The notes beneath the pieces were generated by a model that was not told the DNA's origin, did no database searches, and worked only from the letters and a program-made list of their open reading frames with translations. From NCBI RefSeq assembly GCF_030814955.1, contig NZ_JAUSWB010000006.1, forward strand, positions 62,001 to 126,000: 64,000 bases of DNA, in the 5' to 3' direction. Shown here in pieces: positions 14,580-24,179 of this stretch (within the stretch, counting starts at the first letter, position 1; each line of letters starts with the position of its first letter). The DNA is from Planomicrobium stackebrandtii. GTDB lineage: Bacteria > Bacillota > Bacilli > Bacillales_A > Planococcaceae. The translations under genes and the position numbers were made by a program.

Positions 14580-15218
14580 TTATGCGTTTACTTTTACTAA
14601 TGAATTTGCAGATTGCTCTACGCGCTTCATGCCTTCAGCAACGATTTCTTCCGCGCGATCCGGATACATATTGTGTCCTTCGATGATTACTTCTTCGATG
14701 TCAGTAATACCGAAGAAATCCATGATCAAACGGATATAGTTAACGCTCATTTCAGCAGGAGCCATTTCAGGTGTTGAATAAACTCCGCCGCGCGCATTCA
14801 AGATAATGACTTTTTTCTCAGGCACTAGACCGACCGGGCCTTCAGCTGTGTATTTGAATGTAACGCCTGCACGGTAAACGTAATCGATAAACGTCTGCAA
14901 TGGTGCAGGAATTGTTTTGTTCCATAATGGGAACGCAAATACAACGACATCCGCATCCATGAATGCATCCATAGCTTTGTTGGCAGCAGTCAAAATGCGT
15001 TGCTCCAACTCTGTCATTTCTTCAGCTTGTGCCGATTTTTGCATTGCATTGAAGAAATCCTGGCCGAAATACGGCATATCTTCTTTGAATACGTCGAATG
15101 TATGAACATCTAGTTCTGTGCCCATTCCGATTGAATCCATAAATACCTCGTACATTTTGCTTGAAACCCCTTCAGATGCAGGGCGGTTATTTGCTTTTAC
15201 TACTAAAACATTTGTCAT
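14580..15218 (-). CDS. azoR: FMN-dependent NADH:quinone oxidoreductase / azoreductase
   Basis: 212-aa flavodoxin-like enzyme: N-terminal NVLVVKANNRPASEGVSSKMYEVFMD (FMN phosphate loop), central VVVFAFPLWNKTIPAPLQTFIDYVYRAGVTFKYT (the family's most conserved block), and VIILNARGGVYS. These enzymes make two-electron reductions of quinones and azo compounds and protect against quinone and thiol stress. ATG start with AAGGAG 10 nt upstream. It lies downstream of the FrnE-type gene in the same direction, with 108 bp between. An AATTTGAGATAAA stretch upstream resembles half of an MhqR box. Confidence 0.92.
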   Translation of the reverse strand: MTNVLVVKANNRPASEGVSSKMYEVFMDSIGMGTELDVHTFDVFKEDMPYFGQDFFNAMQKSAQAEEMTELEQRILTAANKAMDAFMDADVVVFAFPLWNKTIPAPLQTFIDYVYRAGVTFKYTAEGPVGLVPEKKVIILNARGGVYSTPEMAPAEMSVNYIRLIMDFFGITDIEEVIIEGHNMYPDRAEEIVAEGMKRVEQSANSLVKVNA

Positions 15219-15326
15219 TAGGTTAAAACTCCTTCTGTAATTATATTAAAATTATTTATCTCAAATTAAAAGCACTTTCTCATCTTAAGAAAAAGCAGAG
15301 TAAAAGTCAATTACTCTGCCTCAGGC

Positions 15327-16037
15327 TTAAAGTCCGTCACATGAATCCCCTGTACAATAGCTGGTTTTCTTTTTGCCCATCGGCTTAAGCTTTGGGCGAA
15401 TTCCTTCTTCTTCAGCAATTTGTTCAAGTGACTCAACAAATGCTTCCAATGGCTGGGCACCTGAAATCGCATATTTGCGGTTAATGACAAAAAACGGTAC
15501 GCCTTGTACGCCGATTTGGCCGGCTTCAGCAATATCAAGCTGGACCTCAGCCATGAATTGATCGGATTCCAGCACTTGTTCCGCCTCATTACTTGATAGT
15601 CCAACCGCTTCCACAATATTCAGTAAAACCCTGTGATTGCTGACGTTTTTTGCTTCAACAAAATACTGATGCATAAGCTGTTCAGTCAGTTCTGCATCTT
15701 TGTCCTTGGTTTCAGCCCATTTAGCTAAACGATGGGCCGCCAATGTATTGGCTTCCATCATGTTATCGAAATCATATTCCAAACCAACAGAACGGGCATG
15801 CTGCGCCACTCCCTCAGTCATTTCTTTTGCTTGTTCCATAGTTTTCCCAAATTTTTTCGCCAGACTCTCATAAGTCGAAACAACAGAATCGGTCGGAGTA
15901 TTCGGATCCAGCTGATAAGCTTTAAATGAAACCTCCGCCTGGCTTTCAAAACCTGATTGAACCAACGCCTTTTCCAAAGTCCGCTTGCCTATATAGCAGA
16001 ATGGGCATACATAATCTGACCAAACTTCAATTTTCAT
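15327..16037 (-). CDS. DsbA-family protein, FrnE/YwbO-like thiol oxidoreductase
   Basis: 236 aa with thioredoxin-fold start MKIEVWSDYVCPFCYIGK; the redox motif CPFC is at residues 11-14. The central helical insertion and the cis-Pro region GVQGVPFFVINRKYAISGAQP match the FrnE (2-hydroxychromene isomerase-like) group. There is no signal peptide, so it acts in the cytoplasm on disulfides or glutathione/bacillithiol-type conjugates. An earlier in-frame ATG (16055) has no ribosome-binding site, while AGGTGG lies 7 nt before the ATG at 16037. It is upstream of azoR, consistent with a thiol/quinone stress unit. Confidence 0.9.
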   Translation of the reverse strand: MKIEVWSDYVCPFCYIGKRTLEKALVQSGFESQAEVSFKAYQLDPNTPTDSVVSTYESLAKKFGKTMEQAKEMTEGVAQHARSVGLEYDFDNMMEANTLAAHRLAKWAETKDKDAELTEQLMHQYFVEAKNVSNHRVLLNIVEAVGLSSNEAEQVLESDQFMAEVQLDIAEAGQIGVQGVPFFVINRKYAISGAQPLEAFVESLEQIAEEEGIRPKLKPMGKKKTSYCTGDSCDGL

Positions 16038-16104
16038 AGTTATCCACCTCGCCATTAACTATAGCAACGAAAACAACAGCGCTCAATTTTTTTGCCTGTG
16101 AAAA

Positions 16105-16522
16105 GAAAAGCTGAGGCGCCTGTCCTGAATCGACGGGCTTAAGGCATACCGGCGAAGTGGCGTTTTTTGCCACACAGCCGGGATGACTTAAGACCCCGAG
16201 ATTCAAGGCGCCAAAGCTGGACAATAAGAAAAGCGGAGGCGATCGAGCTAGACCTGACGGGCATAAGACGCGTTGGCTGTGCGGCATCTTTTCAGCCGCA
16301 TAGCCAGCGTGGCTTATGACCCCGAAGGTCTGATCGCCAAAGCTGGACAACCAGAAAAGCGCAGGCGCCCATGTAGCTCTGACAGGCATAAGGCAGACCA
16401 GCAGAGTGGCGTTCTTTGCCACGCCGCTGGGTTGGCTTATGACCCAAAGAGCTGGGCGCCGGAGTCTGGACAACAAGAAAAGCGCAGGCGCCTGTCCTGA
16501 ATCGACGGGCTTAAGGCAAGCC
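16105..16522 (+). repeat. GC-rich interspersed repeat cluster, three full units and one partial
   Basis: Units at 16105-16224, 16228-16350, 16354-16473 and a truncated one at 16477-16522. Each begins GAAAAGCGSAGGCG, has an inner pair (GGGCATAAGAC against TGGCTTATGACCC) and ends GGAGTCTGGACAA or AAGCTGGACAA. Complementary ends GGCGCC at both sides predict a nested stem. Units are separated by 3 nt. An open frame across the cluster is a by-product of the repeats. Confidence 0.85.
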
Positions 16523-16532
16523 ATTAAACCAT

Positions 16533-16566
16533 AAAAAAACTGACTCCCCATAGGGAATCAGTTTAA
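16533..16566 (-). terminator. Terminator of ppaC
   Basis: On the minus strand AAACTGATTCCC pairs with GGGAGTCAGTTT, then T6. The stem overlaps the ppaC stop codon. Confidence 0.85.
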
Positions 16567-17484
16567 TGCTTCTGTAATGACAGGAACAATTTGTTTTTTG
16601 CGTGATACAACACCCGGCAGCAAGACGCGGTTGTTGACTACACTAGATTTAAAGGCGCCTTCGATAATGCCTGCTCTTTCGCCAAGAACAATGGCGACTG
16701 AGTTATTGTTGAGAATATCCGTAACAGCAAACACAAAGAGATCTAAGCCTTTGGCAGCGATGGCGTTTGCCATCAACACTTCAAGCTCTTTTTGACGGAC
16801 CATGACTTCTTCCACATCAATGGCATTGACTTGAGCAACTTCAAATCGGCGGTCGCCGGCTTCAAATTCCTTGGAGTCCAATGAAATTAAATCCTCTAAT
16901 GTTTTATTGCTTAAATCAGCTCCCGCTTTCAATAAGTCGAGGCCATACTTTTGCACATCAATGTTAGCGATGTTTGCCAGTTCTTTGGCTGCTTCAACAT
17001 CTTGCGGCGTACAGGTTGGCGATTTGAAAAGAAGTGTATCCGAAATAATGGCCGAAAGCATCAAGCCAGCGATATTCATCGGCACTTCCACGCCGTTTTC
17101 TTTAAATAGTTTCAAAATGATGGTCGTCGTGCAGCCAACCGGCTCCGCACGGAAAAAAAGTGGATCTGTGGTTTCAAAGTTGGCAATCCGGTGGTGGTCC
17201 ACCACTTCAATCACCTGAACTTCATTGAGGTCTTCTGCACTTTGCTGGCGTTCATTGTGATCCACCAAAATTACCTGTGAAGCTTCCTTAGCGACCTGGT
17301 TCACCAGGCGCGGCTGATCGAACTCGAAGGTTTTCAATGCGAATAACGTTTCGTTGTTTACTTCCCCTAAGCGAATCGGTTCAGCAACCATGCCCATTTC
17401 ATTTTTTAAATAAGCGTATGAAATGGCCGAACAAATGGAGTCGGTGTCCGGATTTTTATGACCCAATACTAAAACATTTGACAT
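16558..17484 (-). CDS. ppaC: Manganese-dependent (family II) inorganic pyrophosphatase
   Basis: 308 aa of the DHH superfamily. Metal-binding motifs are in order: [13 protein letters not shown] (residues about 8-20), VDHNE (about 75), and the signature [10 protein letters not shown] (about 95-104); the C-terminal DHHA2 domain ends with [12 protein letters not shown], whose Arg-Lys pair binds pyrophosphate. It hydrolyses pyrophosphate to phosphate and so drives biosynthetic reactions. AGGAGG precedes both a TTG (17487) and an ATG (17484); the ATG at 17484 is taken as start. Single gene with own terminator. Confidence 0.94.
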   Translation of the reverse strand: MSNVLVLGHKNPDTDSICSAISYAYLKNEMGMVAEPIRLGEVNNETLFALKTFEFDQPRLVNQVAKEASQVILVDHNERQQSAEDLNEVQVIEVVDHHRIANFETTDPLFFRAEPVGCTTTIILKLFKENGVEVPMNIAGLMLSAIISDTLLFKSPTCTPQDVEAAKELANIANIDVQKYGLDLLKAGADLSNKTLEDLISLDSKEFEAGDRRFEVAQVNAIDVEEVMVRQKELEVLMANAIAAKGLDLFVFAVTDILNNNSVAIVLGERAGIIEGAFKSSVVNNRVLLPGVVSRKKQIVPVITEALN

Positions 17485-17635
17485 CAATAATAGCCTCCTG
17501 GAAAACTTAGTTTCTGTGCTTATTCTAACATAAGTACAGCAATTGAAAAAATCGAACTGCTAAACAATAAAAAATAAACCTAAAAGAGTATAAAGTTTAT
17601 AGAATTATCTGTATTTTATAAATTCGTTGTGTACT

Positions 17636-17658
17636 TTAGCACATGCTAATGGTATAAT
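17636..17658 (+). promoter_or_regulatory. Extended -10 promoter with overlapping palindrome
   Basis: TGGTATAAT (17650-17658) is an extended -10. TTAGCA, CA, TGCTAA (17636-17649) is a palindrome that abuts it and could be an operator for the GNAT gene. Confidence 0.5.
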
Positions 17659-17694
17659 ATGACTAACTAATTCAAAGTTAGGTGGAAGGAAGAG

Positions 17695-18504
17695 ATGCCT
17701 GTGACTATTTTACTGGAAAAGAAATACATTCCTCTGGCCGATTATTTCTCCGGAGCGACGAATCCCTCAATAAAGCTAACATTTTCAGAGATCGAACAAA
17801 TTATGGGACAGAATTTGCCCAATGCCGCCTACTTAAATAAAAGCTGGTGGAAAAAGACAAAAGCGCCGGCAAAGCACTTTCATGCCTGGGTAGACGCTGG
17901 TTACTTTGTCAGCGATGTTGAACCTGACCGCTTTGTGGTTTTTGAAAGGATCGATCTTTCAAATGGCAGCGGCTCAGGCCAAGATGAAGAAGATCAGGAC
18001 ATCCTGCTGATCCGAACTGCTGAGCACGGAGATGCACGCTCTCTCGCTGCTTTGCAGAAAACAGTGGAATCCGAGTCCGAGTTCATGCTGTATGCTAAAG
18101 ATGAACGGACACAATCCACTCAAAAAGTCCGTAAACAAATCATTGAATGGAAACAAAGCGGCCATTCGACTATCATCATCGCTATCCTTAACGGTCAGCA
18201 TGTCGGCTTTTTGATGATTATGGGCAACGATGCTAAACGAGCTGCACATAGGGCTACTATCGATTTAGGCCTTCAAAAAGAAGCGCAAGGCAAAGGAATT
18301 GCCAAATCATTGCTTGATAAAGCAGTTGAATGGTCTAAGGATAAAGGCATCAGCCGGCTTGAACTGTCGGTCGTCGAAGAAAACACACCGGCACGCAAAC
18401 TGTATGAAAAAGCCGGTTTTGAATCTGAAGGCATCCGCCAAAAATCCATGATGATAAACGGCAAACCACATAACGAAATTTATTTAGCGAAGTTTTTGGA
18501 TTAG
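17695..18504 (+). CDS. GNAT N-acetyltransferase with N-terminal DUF7662-like domain
   Basis: 269 aa in two parts. Residues about 5-85 (KKYIPLADYFSGATNPSIKLTFSEIEQIMG, LPNAAYLNKSWWKK, HFHAWVDAGYFVSDV) match the small DUF7662-type domain pattern. After an acidic Gly/Ser/Asp linker, residues about 103-269 form a GNAT domain: DLGLQKEAQGKGIAKSLLDKAV is the acetyl-CoA loop, VVEENTPARKLYEKAGFESEG the C-terminal signature. The enzyme should transfer an acetyl group to an amine, target unknown. The start at 17695 follows GGAAGGAAGAG. Own promoter and terminator. Confidence 0.87.
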   Translation: MPVTILLEKKYIPLADYFSGATNPSIKLTFSEIEQIMGQNLPNAAYLNKSWWKKTKAPAKHFHAWVDAGYFVSDVEPDRFVVFERIDLSNGSGSGQDEEDQDILLIRTAEHGDARSLAALQKTVESESEFMLYAKDERTQSTQKVRKQIIEWKQSGHSTIIIAILNGQHVGFLMIMGNDAKRAAHRATIDLGLQKEAQGKGIAKSLLDKAVEWSKDKGISRLELSVVEENTPARKLYEKAGFESEGIRQKSMMINGKPHNEIYLAKFLD

Positions 18505-18538
18505 AAAAAAGGAGTGTGCCTCGGCATACTCCTTTTTC
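18504..18538 (+). terminator. Terminator of the GNAT gene
   Basis: AAAAAAGGAGTGTGCC and GGCATACTCCTTTTT stem starting right at the stop codon. Confidence 0.85.
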
Positions 18539-18589
18539 AATGGATTTAATTTTCGGAAAGCCATGCGACTCAACATTTTCTCCAAAACA

Positions 18590-18620
18590 AAACCCGAACC
18601 AGCCTAGCTGATTCGGGCTT
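18590..18620 (-). terminator. Terminator of the DJ-1/PfpI gene
   Basis: On the minus strand AAAGCCCGAATCAG pairs with CTGGTTCGGGTTTTG, just after the stop at 18629. Confidence 0.8.
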
Positions 18621-18628
18621 TATTTTTA

Positions 18629-19150
18629 TTAAGCTAATTTTTCCAACAAACGCAAGGATTCGCGATTGAACGCCGGAAGGTCATCCGGCTGGCGGCTCGT
18701 AACCAGTTGGTCCTGGCACACCGCCACTTCTTCATCGACTACAGTAGCTCCTGCATATTCCATATCGACTTGAATCGATTTAAAGCCTGTCGCTTTACGG
18801 CCTTCCAGCGCTTTGGCCGTTATCAATAATTGAGGTCCATGACAAATTGCAAAGACCGGTTTTTTCGCATCCATGAACGCTTTTGTAAATGCTACAAAAC
18901 GATCATCCGCACGTAATTGGTCTGGAGAAAATCCGCCTGGCAAGAATAGTGCATCATAATCATCCGGGCTGACATCGTCAATGCCTTTATCTATGGTGAC
19001 AACAGCTTCGCCTTGTTTGCCCGTTACTTCTTTGCCCGCTTCTTTTTCGATAGTGAAGACTTCGTGACCCGCATCATTAAACGCTTTCGACGGATCTGTA
19101 TATTCCACATCTTCGAACATGTCTGTAATTAAAGTTGCGATTTTTGCCAC
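18629..19150 (-). CDS. DJ-1/PfpI family protein (YfkM/general stress protein 18-like)
   Basis: 173 aa. Nucleophile elbow FAICHGPQLL with the Cys near residue 104, plus LFLPGGFSPDQLR carrying family glycines, and an N-terminal MAKIATLITDMFEDVEY. The family includes intracellular peptidases and glyoxal/methylglyoxal-adduct hydrolases; the closest B. subtilis type is the stress protein YfkM. GTG start at 19150 with AAGGAG 9 nt upstream. It follows mpg in the same direction with about 70 bp between and no evident terminator, so some read-through from the trp operon is possible. Confidence 0.9.
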   Translation of the reverse strand: MAKIATLITDMFEDVEYTDPSKAFNDAGHEVFTIEKEAGKEVTGKQGEAVVTIDKGIDDVSPDDYDALFLPGGFSPDQLRADDRFVAFTKAFMDAKKPVFAICHGPQLLITAKALEGRKATGFKSIQVDMEYAGATVVDEEVAVCQDQLVTSRQPDDLPAFNRESLRLLEKLA

Positions 19151-19219
19151 TTTCTACCACTCCTTCTGTTTAATCATTCTCTTTCAGTATTCCACCAAAA
19201 GATGACATTAAACACAGAA

Positions 19220-19810
19220 CTAGCGAAATTTCGAGACAAAGGGATTTTCTGTCTCCCAAAAACGATATGGATAGTCGACCGCTTCAAGCGAATTCCCAAT
19301 CCCGACTCTCGGTCCGACCGATACGGCATGAACGGGATCTCCTTGCGCAATATAAAGCGGCTTCTCAGAAAAATGGCTGCCATAGTGATCCATGGTGATG
19401 GCCATTGCCTTGGTCAGTTTTCCAGGTCCACTGGTCCAATTCTTCATCGGCATATGCTTGCCGCGCCGTTCCGCCATCAGCTCTATGCCTTCTACCGGTT
19501 CAACTGCACGAATCAAAATCGCCCGTGGAGTATCTACTGGTCCGCTGACGACATTGATCAATGTATGGGTGTGCATTTGGTAGGTATAAACGAGCCCGGG
19601 TTTGCCGAACATGATTTCAGTGCGTTTGGTGCGCCGGTTGCCAAAACTATGGGCAGCCCGATCTTCCGCACCCATGTAAGCTTCAGTTTCCACGATGCGC
19701 CCCGCAACAATGCCTTCCGGCAATTCATGAACCAGGATTTGGCCAAGCAATTTCCGGGATAGCTCCAATGTCGGAGCATGGAAAAATTCAGCAGTGACTG
19801 GTGTAAACAT
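19220..19810 (-). CDS. mpg: 3-methyladenine DNA glycosylase (AAG/MPG family)
   Basis: 196 aa with the AAG-family core: SRKLLGQILVHELPEGIVAGRIVETEAYMG (catalytic Glu in VETEAY), RAAHSFGNRRTKRTEIMFGKPGLVYTYQMH, and SGPGKLTKAM. It removes alkylated purines from DNA. A longer frame starts at 19831, but AGGAGG lies 7 nt before the ATG at 19810, so that is the start. The start codon is only 20 bp past the trpA stop with no terminator between, so it should be read as the last gene of the trp transcript, an unusual position. Confidence 0.92.
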   Translation of the reverse strand: MFTPVTAEFFHAPTLELSRKLLGQILVHELPEGIVAGRIVETEAYMGAEDRAAHSFGNRRTKRTEIMFGKPGLVYTYQMHTHTLINVVSGPVDTPRAILIRAVEPVEGIELMAERRGKHMPMKNWTSGPGKLTKAMAITMDHYGSHFSEKPLYIAQGDPVHAVSVGPRVGIGNSLEAVDYPYRFWETENPFVSKFR

Positions 19811-19830
19811 AACATCTCCTCCTATCGGCA

Positions 19831-20601
19831 TTATACCGAATGGGTGGCAGTCACCGCATTGATAAGCGGTTCGATTTCCTGGATTCTATTATCGTTGAAA
19901 GCTTCCACAATGGCACTTCCGACAATAAAGCCGTCTACATCATCACGCAGCATGTCGACGTGGCTGCTTTTTGAAATTCCAAATCCAGCGTAAACCGGAA
20001 CCGGGCTTTTCTCCCGGACTTTGCGCATAAAGGCTTTAACATCTTCCGACATTTCATCGCGTGATCCGGTTATGCCTTTGACCGTTACTGCATAGACAAA
20101 CCCTTCCGCTCCGCTGAGAATATCAGCCAGCCGCACATCGGTCGTCGTCAAGGTCACCAGCTGGATCAATTTGATGCCCTCTTTATCTGTATGGGGCTGC
20201 ACCAATTCTTTATGTTCATAAGGAAGATCCGGGATAATGACAGCCGAAACTCCAGCCTTGCTGCATTCAGATGCAAAACGTTCCACGCCAAATTTCAGCA
20301 CCGGGTTCAGATAAGTCATAATCAGCAGTGGAATTTCAACCTGGAAAGTCCAGCTTTTCATTTCTTCCAGCACTTTCTGCAGTGTGACGCCGTGTTTCAA
20401 GGCACGGTTGCCTGCCGCTTCGATCGTCGGTCCGTCCGCTACCGGGTCAGAGAATGGGATGCCGATTTCAATGGCCGTTACTCCCGCTCCCTGTAAATAC
20501 TGCACTTGCTCTTTCAAACGGCCAAGGCCGCCATCGCCTGCCATGATGTAGGCGACAAACGCCTTATTTCCTGAATTCTTCAGCTGTTCCAGTCGTTTCA
20601 T
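19831..20601 (-). CDS. trpA: Tryptophan synthase alpha chain
   Basis: 256 aa TIM barrel that cleaves indole-3-glycerol phosphate to indole and glyceraldehyde 3-phosphate. Catalytic residues sit in the expected blocks: [17 protein letters not shown] (Glu and Asp) and the phosphate loops KGITGSRD and [13 protein letters not shown]. Length is near the family norm (about 265). Its ATG overlaps the stop of the trpB frame by four bases, typical of coupled translation and of the alpha-beta complex. Confidence 0.96.
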   Translation of the reverse strand: MKRLEQLKNSGNKAFVAYIMAGDGGLGRLKEQVQYLQGAGVTAIEIGIPFSDPVADGPTIEAAGNRALKHGVTLQKVLEEMKSWTFQVEIPLLIMTYLNPVLKFGVERFASECSKAGVSAVIIPDLPYEHKELVQPHTDKEGIKLIQLVTLTTTDVRLADILSGAEGFVYAVTVKGITGSRDEMSEDVKAFMRKVREKSPVPVYAGFGISKSSHVDMLRDDVDGFIVGSAIVEAFNDNRIQEIEPLINAVTATHSV

Positions 20602-22394
20602 GACAGTCCCTCCAGTTTTTCAGCATACGTCGCCATATCCTTGTCGCCGCGTCCTGATACGCAAATCACCAGAATCTGATCGGCAGTCATCGTCTTGGCT
20701 TGCTTTTCAGCTTCTGCAATTGCATGTGCCGATTCAAGCGCAGGAATGATTCCTTCAAGGCGGGACATGCTGATGACCGCATCAAGCGCTTCTTTATCTG
20801 TAATCGAACGGTATTCGACACGGCCGATATCCGCTAAATAAGCATGTTCCGGCCCAATTCCCGGGTAATCGAGTCCCGCAGAAATAGAGTGCGCTTCCTG
20901 TACCTGCCCCGCATCGTCCTGAAGCAATTTCATCATAGCGCCGTGGAGTACGCCTTCTGTCCCTTTTGTTAAAGTCGCAGCATGCCTGTCCGTATCAACA
21001 CCTTGACCGGCTGCTTCAACGCCAATCAGCTGAACGTCTTTATCTTTAATGAATGGATAAAACATGCCGATCGCATTGCTGCCGCCGCCTACGCATGCCA
21101 AAATGGCATCAGGCAAACGACCTTCTTTTTCCAAAATTTGACGCTTTGTTTCATCGCCGATGACGCTTTGGAAATCGCGGACCATCGTCGGGAATGGATG
21201 CGGCCCAAGAGCCGAACCGATCAGGTAATGCGTATCTTCTACATTCGAAACCCAGTAGCGAAGGGCTTCATTGACCGCATCTTTTAAAGTTGCACTGCCT
21301 TTTGTAACACTTTCAACACGCGCTCCCAACAGCTTCATGCGAAAAACATTCAGTTGTTGGCGTTTGATGTCTTCTTCTCCCATGAAAATAACGCATTCCA
21401 AATCAAAAAGTGCACAGATCGTCGCTGTCGCTACACCATGCTGGCCCGCTCCAGTTTCTGCTACAATTTTTCGTTTGCCCATGCGCATGGCAAGCAAGGC
21501 TTGGCCAATTGCATTATTCACTTTATGGGCGCCGGTATGATTCAAGTCTTCGCGCTTCAAGTAGATTTTTGGTCCACCCAATGATTCTGTCATGCGTTGC
21601 GCAAACGTCAGCGGCTGTTCGCGGCCAACATACTCGGATAAATAATGGTGGTATTCTTTTTGGAATTCAGGATCTTCTTTTACCTCGTTATAGGCATCTT
21701 CCAATTCTTTGACGGCTTTCATCAAGGTTTCCGGTACAAATTGTCCGCCGTATTTGCCGAAAAATCCAACCTTCTCTATTGTTTGTTCCATCGAATCATC
21801 CTTTACTTGTTTTATGAATTCCTGTATTTTTGCCGTGTCTTTGCGGCCGTCTGTTTCGACGCCACTTGAAACATCGACCATATAAGGTGTTGTTTGCGTG
21901 ATGGCTGCATGAACATTTTCCGGCTTCAAGCCCCCTGCTACAATTAGGCGGGATGGATCAATATCGGCTCCATCGAGCAGGGACCAATCGAACACTTTGC
22001 CGCTGCCTCCACGATAATCGGTACCGGGAGCATCTACCAAAACATAATCAGCAATGGATTTCTTCAATTGATCTGTATCTTCTTTCCTACGGATGGAAAA
22101 CGCCTGGATAACCGGGACTTGAATCGCTCCGACCAGCTCGTCCGGCTCATCGCCGTGCAATTGGACCATCGTCAACGGTACTCGTGCAATGGCGTCTTCG
22201 ATTTCTTCTAAAGAAGCATTAACAAATACACCAATTTTATCGGTATCTACCGGAATGTGTTTGGCCAGTTCAGTCGCCTGTTCAATCGTCACCTGGCGTT
22301 TGCTTGGAGCAAACACAAAACCGATAGCATCTGCCCGCTCTGCCGCTTTGACATGCTGTTCTTCTTTCAAACCACAGATTTTTACTTTGGTCAT
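20598..22394 (-). CDS. trpF-trpB: Phosphoribosylanthranilate isomerase and tryptophan synthase beta chain in one reading frame
   Basis: One uninterrupted 598-codon frame. Residues 1-201 are a complete Trp[12 protein letters not shown] (catalytic Cys7), [49 protein letters not shown]. Residues 202-598 are a complete TrpB beginning [24 protein letters not shown], with the PLP lysine in [23 protein letters not shown], and the phosphate loop [11 protein letters not shown]. No linker separates them. The Met at 21791 is a normal TrpB start and has AAAGGA 7 nt upstream, so trpB could also be started internally. The stop codon expected after trpF is missing; both other frames stop within a few bases of the junction. 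This could be a true fusion, a recent indel or a sequencing error. Confidence 0.93.
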   Translation of the reverse strand: MTKVKICGLKEEQHVKAAERADAIGFVFAPSKRQVTIEQATELAKHIPVDTDKIGVFVNASLEEIEDAIARVPLTMVQLHGDEPDELVGAIQVPVIQAFSIRRKEDTDQLKKSIADYVLVDAPGTDYRGGSGKVFDWSLLDGADIDPSRLIVAGGLKPENVHAAITQTTPYMVDVSSGVETDGRKDTAKIQEFIKQVKDDSMEQTIEKVGFFGKYGGQFVPETLMKAVKELEDAYNEVKEDPEFQKEYHHYLSEYVGREQPLTFAQRMTESLGGPKIYLKREDLNHTGAHKVNNAIGQALLAMRMGKRKIVAETGAGQHGVATATICALFDLECVIFMGEEDIKRQQLNVFRMKLLGARVESVTKGSATLKDAVNEALRYWVSNVEDTHYLIGSALGPHPFPTMVRDFQSVIGDETKRQILEKEGRLPDAILACVGGGSNAIGMFYPFIKDKDVQLIGVEAAGQGVDTDRHAATLTKGTEGVLHGAMMKLLQDDAGQVQEAHSISAGLDYPGIGPEHAYLADIGRVEYRSITDKEALDAVISMSRLEGIIPALESAHAIAEAEKQAKTMTADQILVICVSGRGDKDMATYAEKLEGLS

Positions 22395-23164
22395 CGGATT
22401 GCCTCCTCACTTGTCGCCTGGCGAATCCAATTGCCCGGATCTTCAGACCGCATCAATGCCTCGCCCACCAAAATTCCTGAAGCGCCGCTGGCAAAAGCGA
22501 ACTTCGCATCTTCTTTTGTATTCATCCCACTCTCACTGATCAGCACCCGTTCGCCGTCAAATGGAAATTTCTCTGCCAATTGCGCGGTCCGTTCAACCGA
22601 TACATCAAACGTCTTTAAGTTGCGGTTATTGACGCCGATCAGCTTAGCATCCAGCTCTAAGGCTGTATACAGTTCTTCTTCGTCGTGGACTTCCACCAAA
22701 ACTTCAAGTCCTTTAGAAATGGCATATTGGTAAAGACTATGCAGCTTCTGCTTTTCGAGTGCCGCCACGATCAATAAGATGATGGTGCCTCCAGCGTGTT
22801 GTGCTCGGTCAATCTGAATTTCGCTGACCATAAAGTCTTTGCATAAAACAGGAATCGACACTGCTTCTGCTACTTTGCGCAGGTCATCAATCGATCCTTT
22901 AAAGTAAGTTTCATCAGTGAGAACTGAAATGGCGGCTGCTCCCGCTGCTTCGTATTTTTTCGCCTGTGCCACAACATCCACTCTTGTCTGGATATCCCCT
23001 TTAGACGGGGAAGCGCGCTTTATTTCTGAAATCACGCCGTTTTTTTCCTGCAGATGCTGCAGCAGCTTTGATTTTTCCGGGAAAGCGATGGCGCTTGGCT
23101 CCACCGGTTTATAAGTTTTTATTTCTTCATATTTAGTGGCAATAATTTTATCCAATATGGTCAT
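22391..23164 (-). CDS. trpC: Indole-3-glycerol phosphate synthase
   Basis: 257-aa TIM barrel converting CdRP to indole-3-glycerol phosphate. Family blocks: [15 protein letters not shown] (catalytic Lys), [64 protein letters not shown] and [15 protein letters not shown]. Overlaps trpD upstream and trpF downstream by four bases each, so translation is coupled along the operon. Confidence 0.96.
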   Translation of the reverse strand: MTILDKIIATKYEEIKTYKPVEPSAIAFPEKSKLLQHLQEKNGVISEIKRASPSKGDIQTRVDVVAQAKKYEAAGAAAISVLTDETYFKGSIDDLRKVAEAVSIPVLCKDFMVSEIQIDRAQHAGGTIILLIVAALEKQKLHSLYQYAISKGLEVLVEVHDEEELYTALELDAKLIGVNNRNLKTFDVSVERTAQLAEKFPFDGERVLISESGMNTKEDAKFAFASGASGILVGEALMRSEDPGNWIRQATSEEAIR

Positions 23165-24153
23165 ACAAATACCTCCGCTGCTAACCGGTGCAAGTCGAAG
23201 ACGCGCGCGGTTTCGCCTGATTTGATTGATGCTTTTGCCTGCTGCACACCTTCCGCAACGGTTTTAGCCTTGCCACTGACATACAGGACGGTTCCCGCAT
23301 TCAGTGCCACTGTATCCAAATAGGGACTGTCGGTTCCTGATAAGACGTCCATAAAGATTTCAGCGTTGCGCTCCGGGTCTCCTCCTCGAATCGCTTCGAT
23401 TGGGGCAACTTCCAAACCGACTTCATTCGGATGGATCGTCATTTTGCGCTTGCCCTGTTCATCGAAAACAATCAGTTCATTAGTGCCGGCAAGCGACAAT
23501 TCGTCCAATCCACCTGCCCCGTGAACCAATGCTCCTTTTTTTCTGCCTAGCCGAATGAGCGCATCGGCCATCGGCTCCAGCATGTCGAGACGGTAAACAC
23601 CGGTCATTTGAACCGTGATCGGCAATGGATTTGCCAAAGGCCCAACCAAGTTAAAGATAGTCGGAGTGCCAATTTCTTTGCGGATTCGGCGCAAGCCGCC
23701 AAGTGCCGGGTGGATAGCGGGTGCAAATAAAAGCGCAATCCCAGTCTGATCCAGCATCGCTGGAATTGAGGCAATATCCGATTTTGTCGAAATGCCCAAT
23801 GCTTCCAATACATCGGAACTGCCAGTCTTGCTGGAAACACTGCGATTGCCATGCTTGGCAACAGTCAATCCACAGCCAGCCAAGACAAAAGCCGTCAATG
23901 TGCTGATGTTGAAACTGTAGGAACGGTCTCCGCCAGTTCCGCAAACATCAACCAGTTCCCCCTCTACCTCCGGAAGTTTGACCGCTTTTTCGCGCATCGC
24001 TTTGACCAATCCGACCAATTCATCAGCCGTTTCGCCTTTTCCGTGCAAATCGGATAAAAAACTTTTCACATGCTGCTCATCTATTGTACCGTCCAGAATT
24101 TCCAACGATTTTTCATACATCAATTGTTCACTCATATTCTCTGCTCTGCTCAT
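23161..24153 (-). CDS. trpD: Anthranilate phosphoribosyltransferase
   Basis: 330 aa; transfers phosphoribose from PRPP to anthranilate. The PRPP/Mg motifs are present: DVCGTGGDRSYSFNIST, KHGNRSVSSKTGSSDVLEALG, and VHGAGGLDELSL. It is the first gene of the cluster, directly behind the T-box leader; trpE and trpG, which normally come before it, are absent. ATG at 24153 follows GAGGAGAGATTAGG; a second ATG six codons later lacks a better site. Confidence 0.96.
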   Translation of the reverse strand: MSRAENMSEQLMYEKSLEILDGTIDEQHVKSFLSDLHGKGETADELVGLVKAMREKAVKLPEVEGELVDVCGTGGDRSYSFNISTLTAFVLAGCGLTVAKHGNRSVSSKTGSSDVLEALGISTKSDIASIPAMLDQTGIALLFAPAIHPALGGLRRIRKEIGTPTIFNLVGPLANPLPITVQMTGVYRLDMLEPMADALIRLGRKKGALVHGAGGLDELSLAGTNELIVFDEQGKRKMTIHPNEVGLEVAPIEAIRGGDPERNAEIFMDVLSGTDSPYLDTVALNAGTVLYVSGKAKTVAEGVQQAKASIKSGETARVFDLHRLAAEVFV

Positions 24154-24179
24154 CCTAATCTCTCCTCATCATGATTTTG

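Noticed and set aside
16027-16551. 174-aa minus-strand frame
   Set aside because: Its repeating peptide comes from translation of the tandem GC-rich repeat units; no ribosome-binding site.
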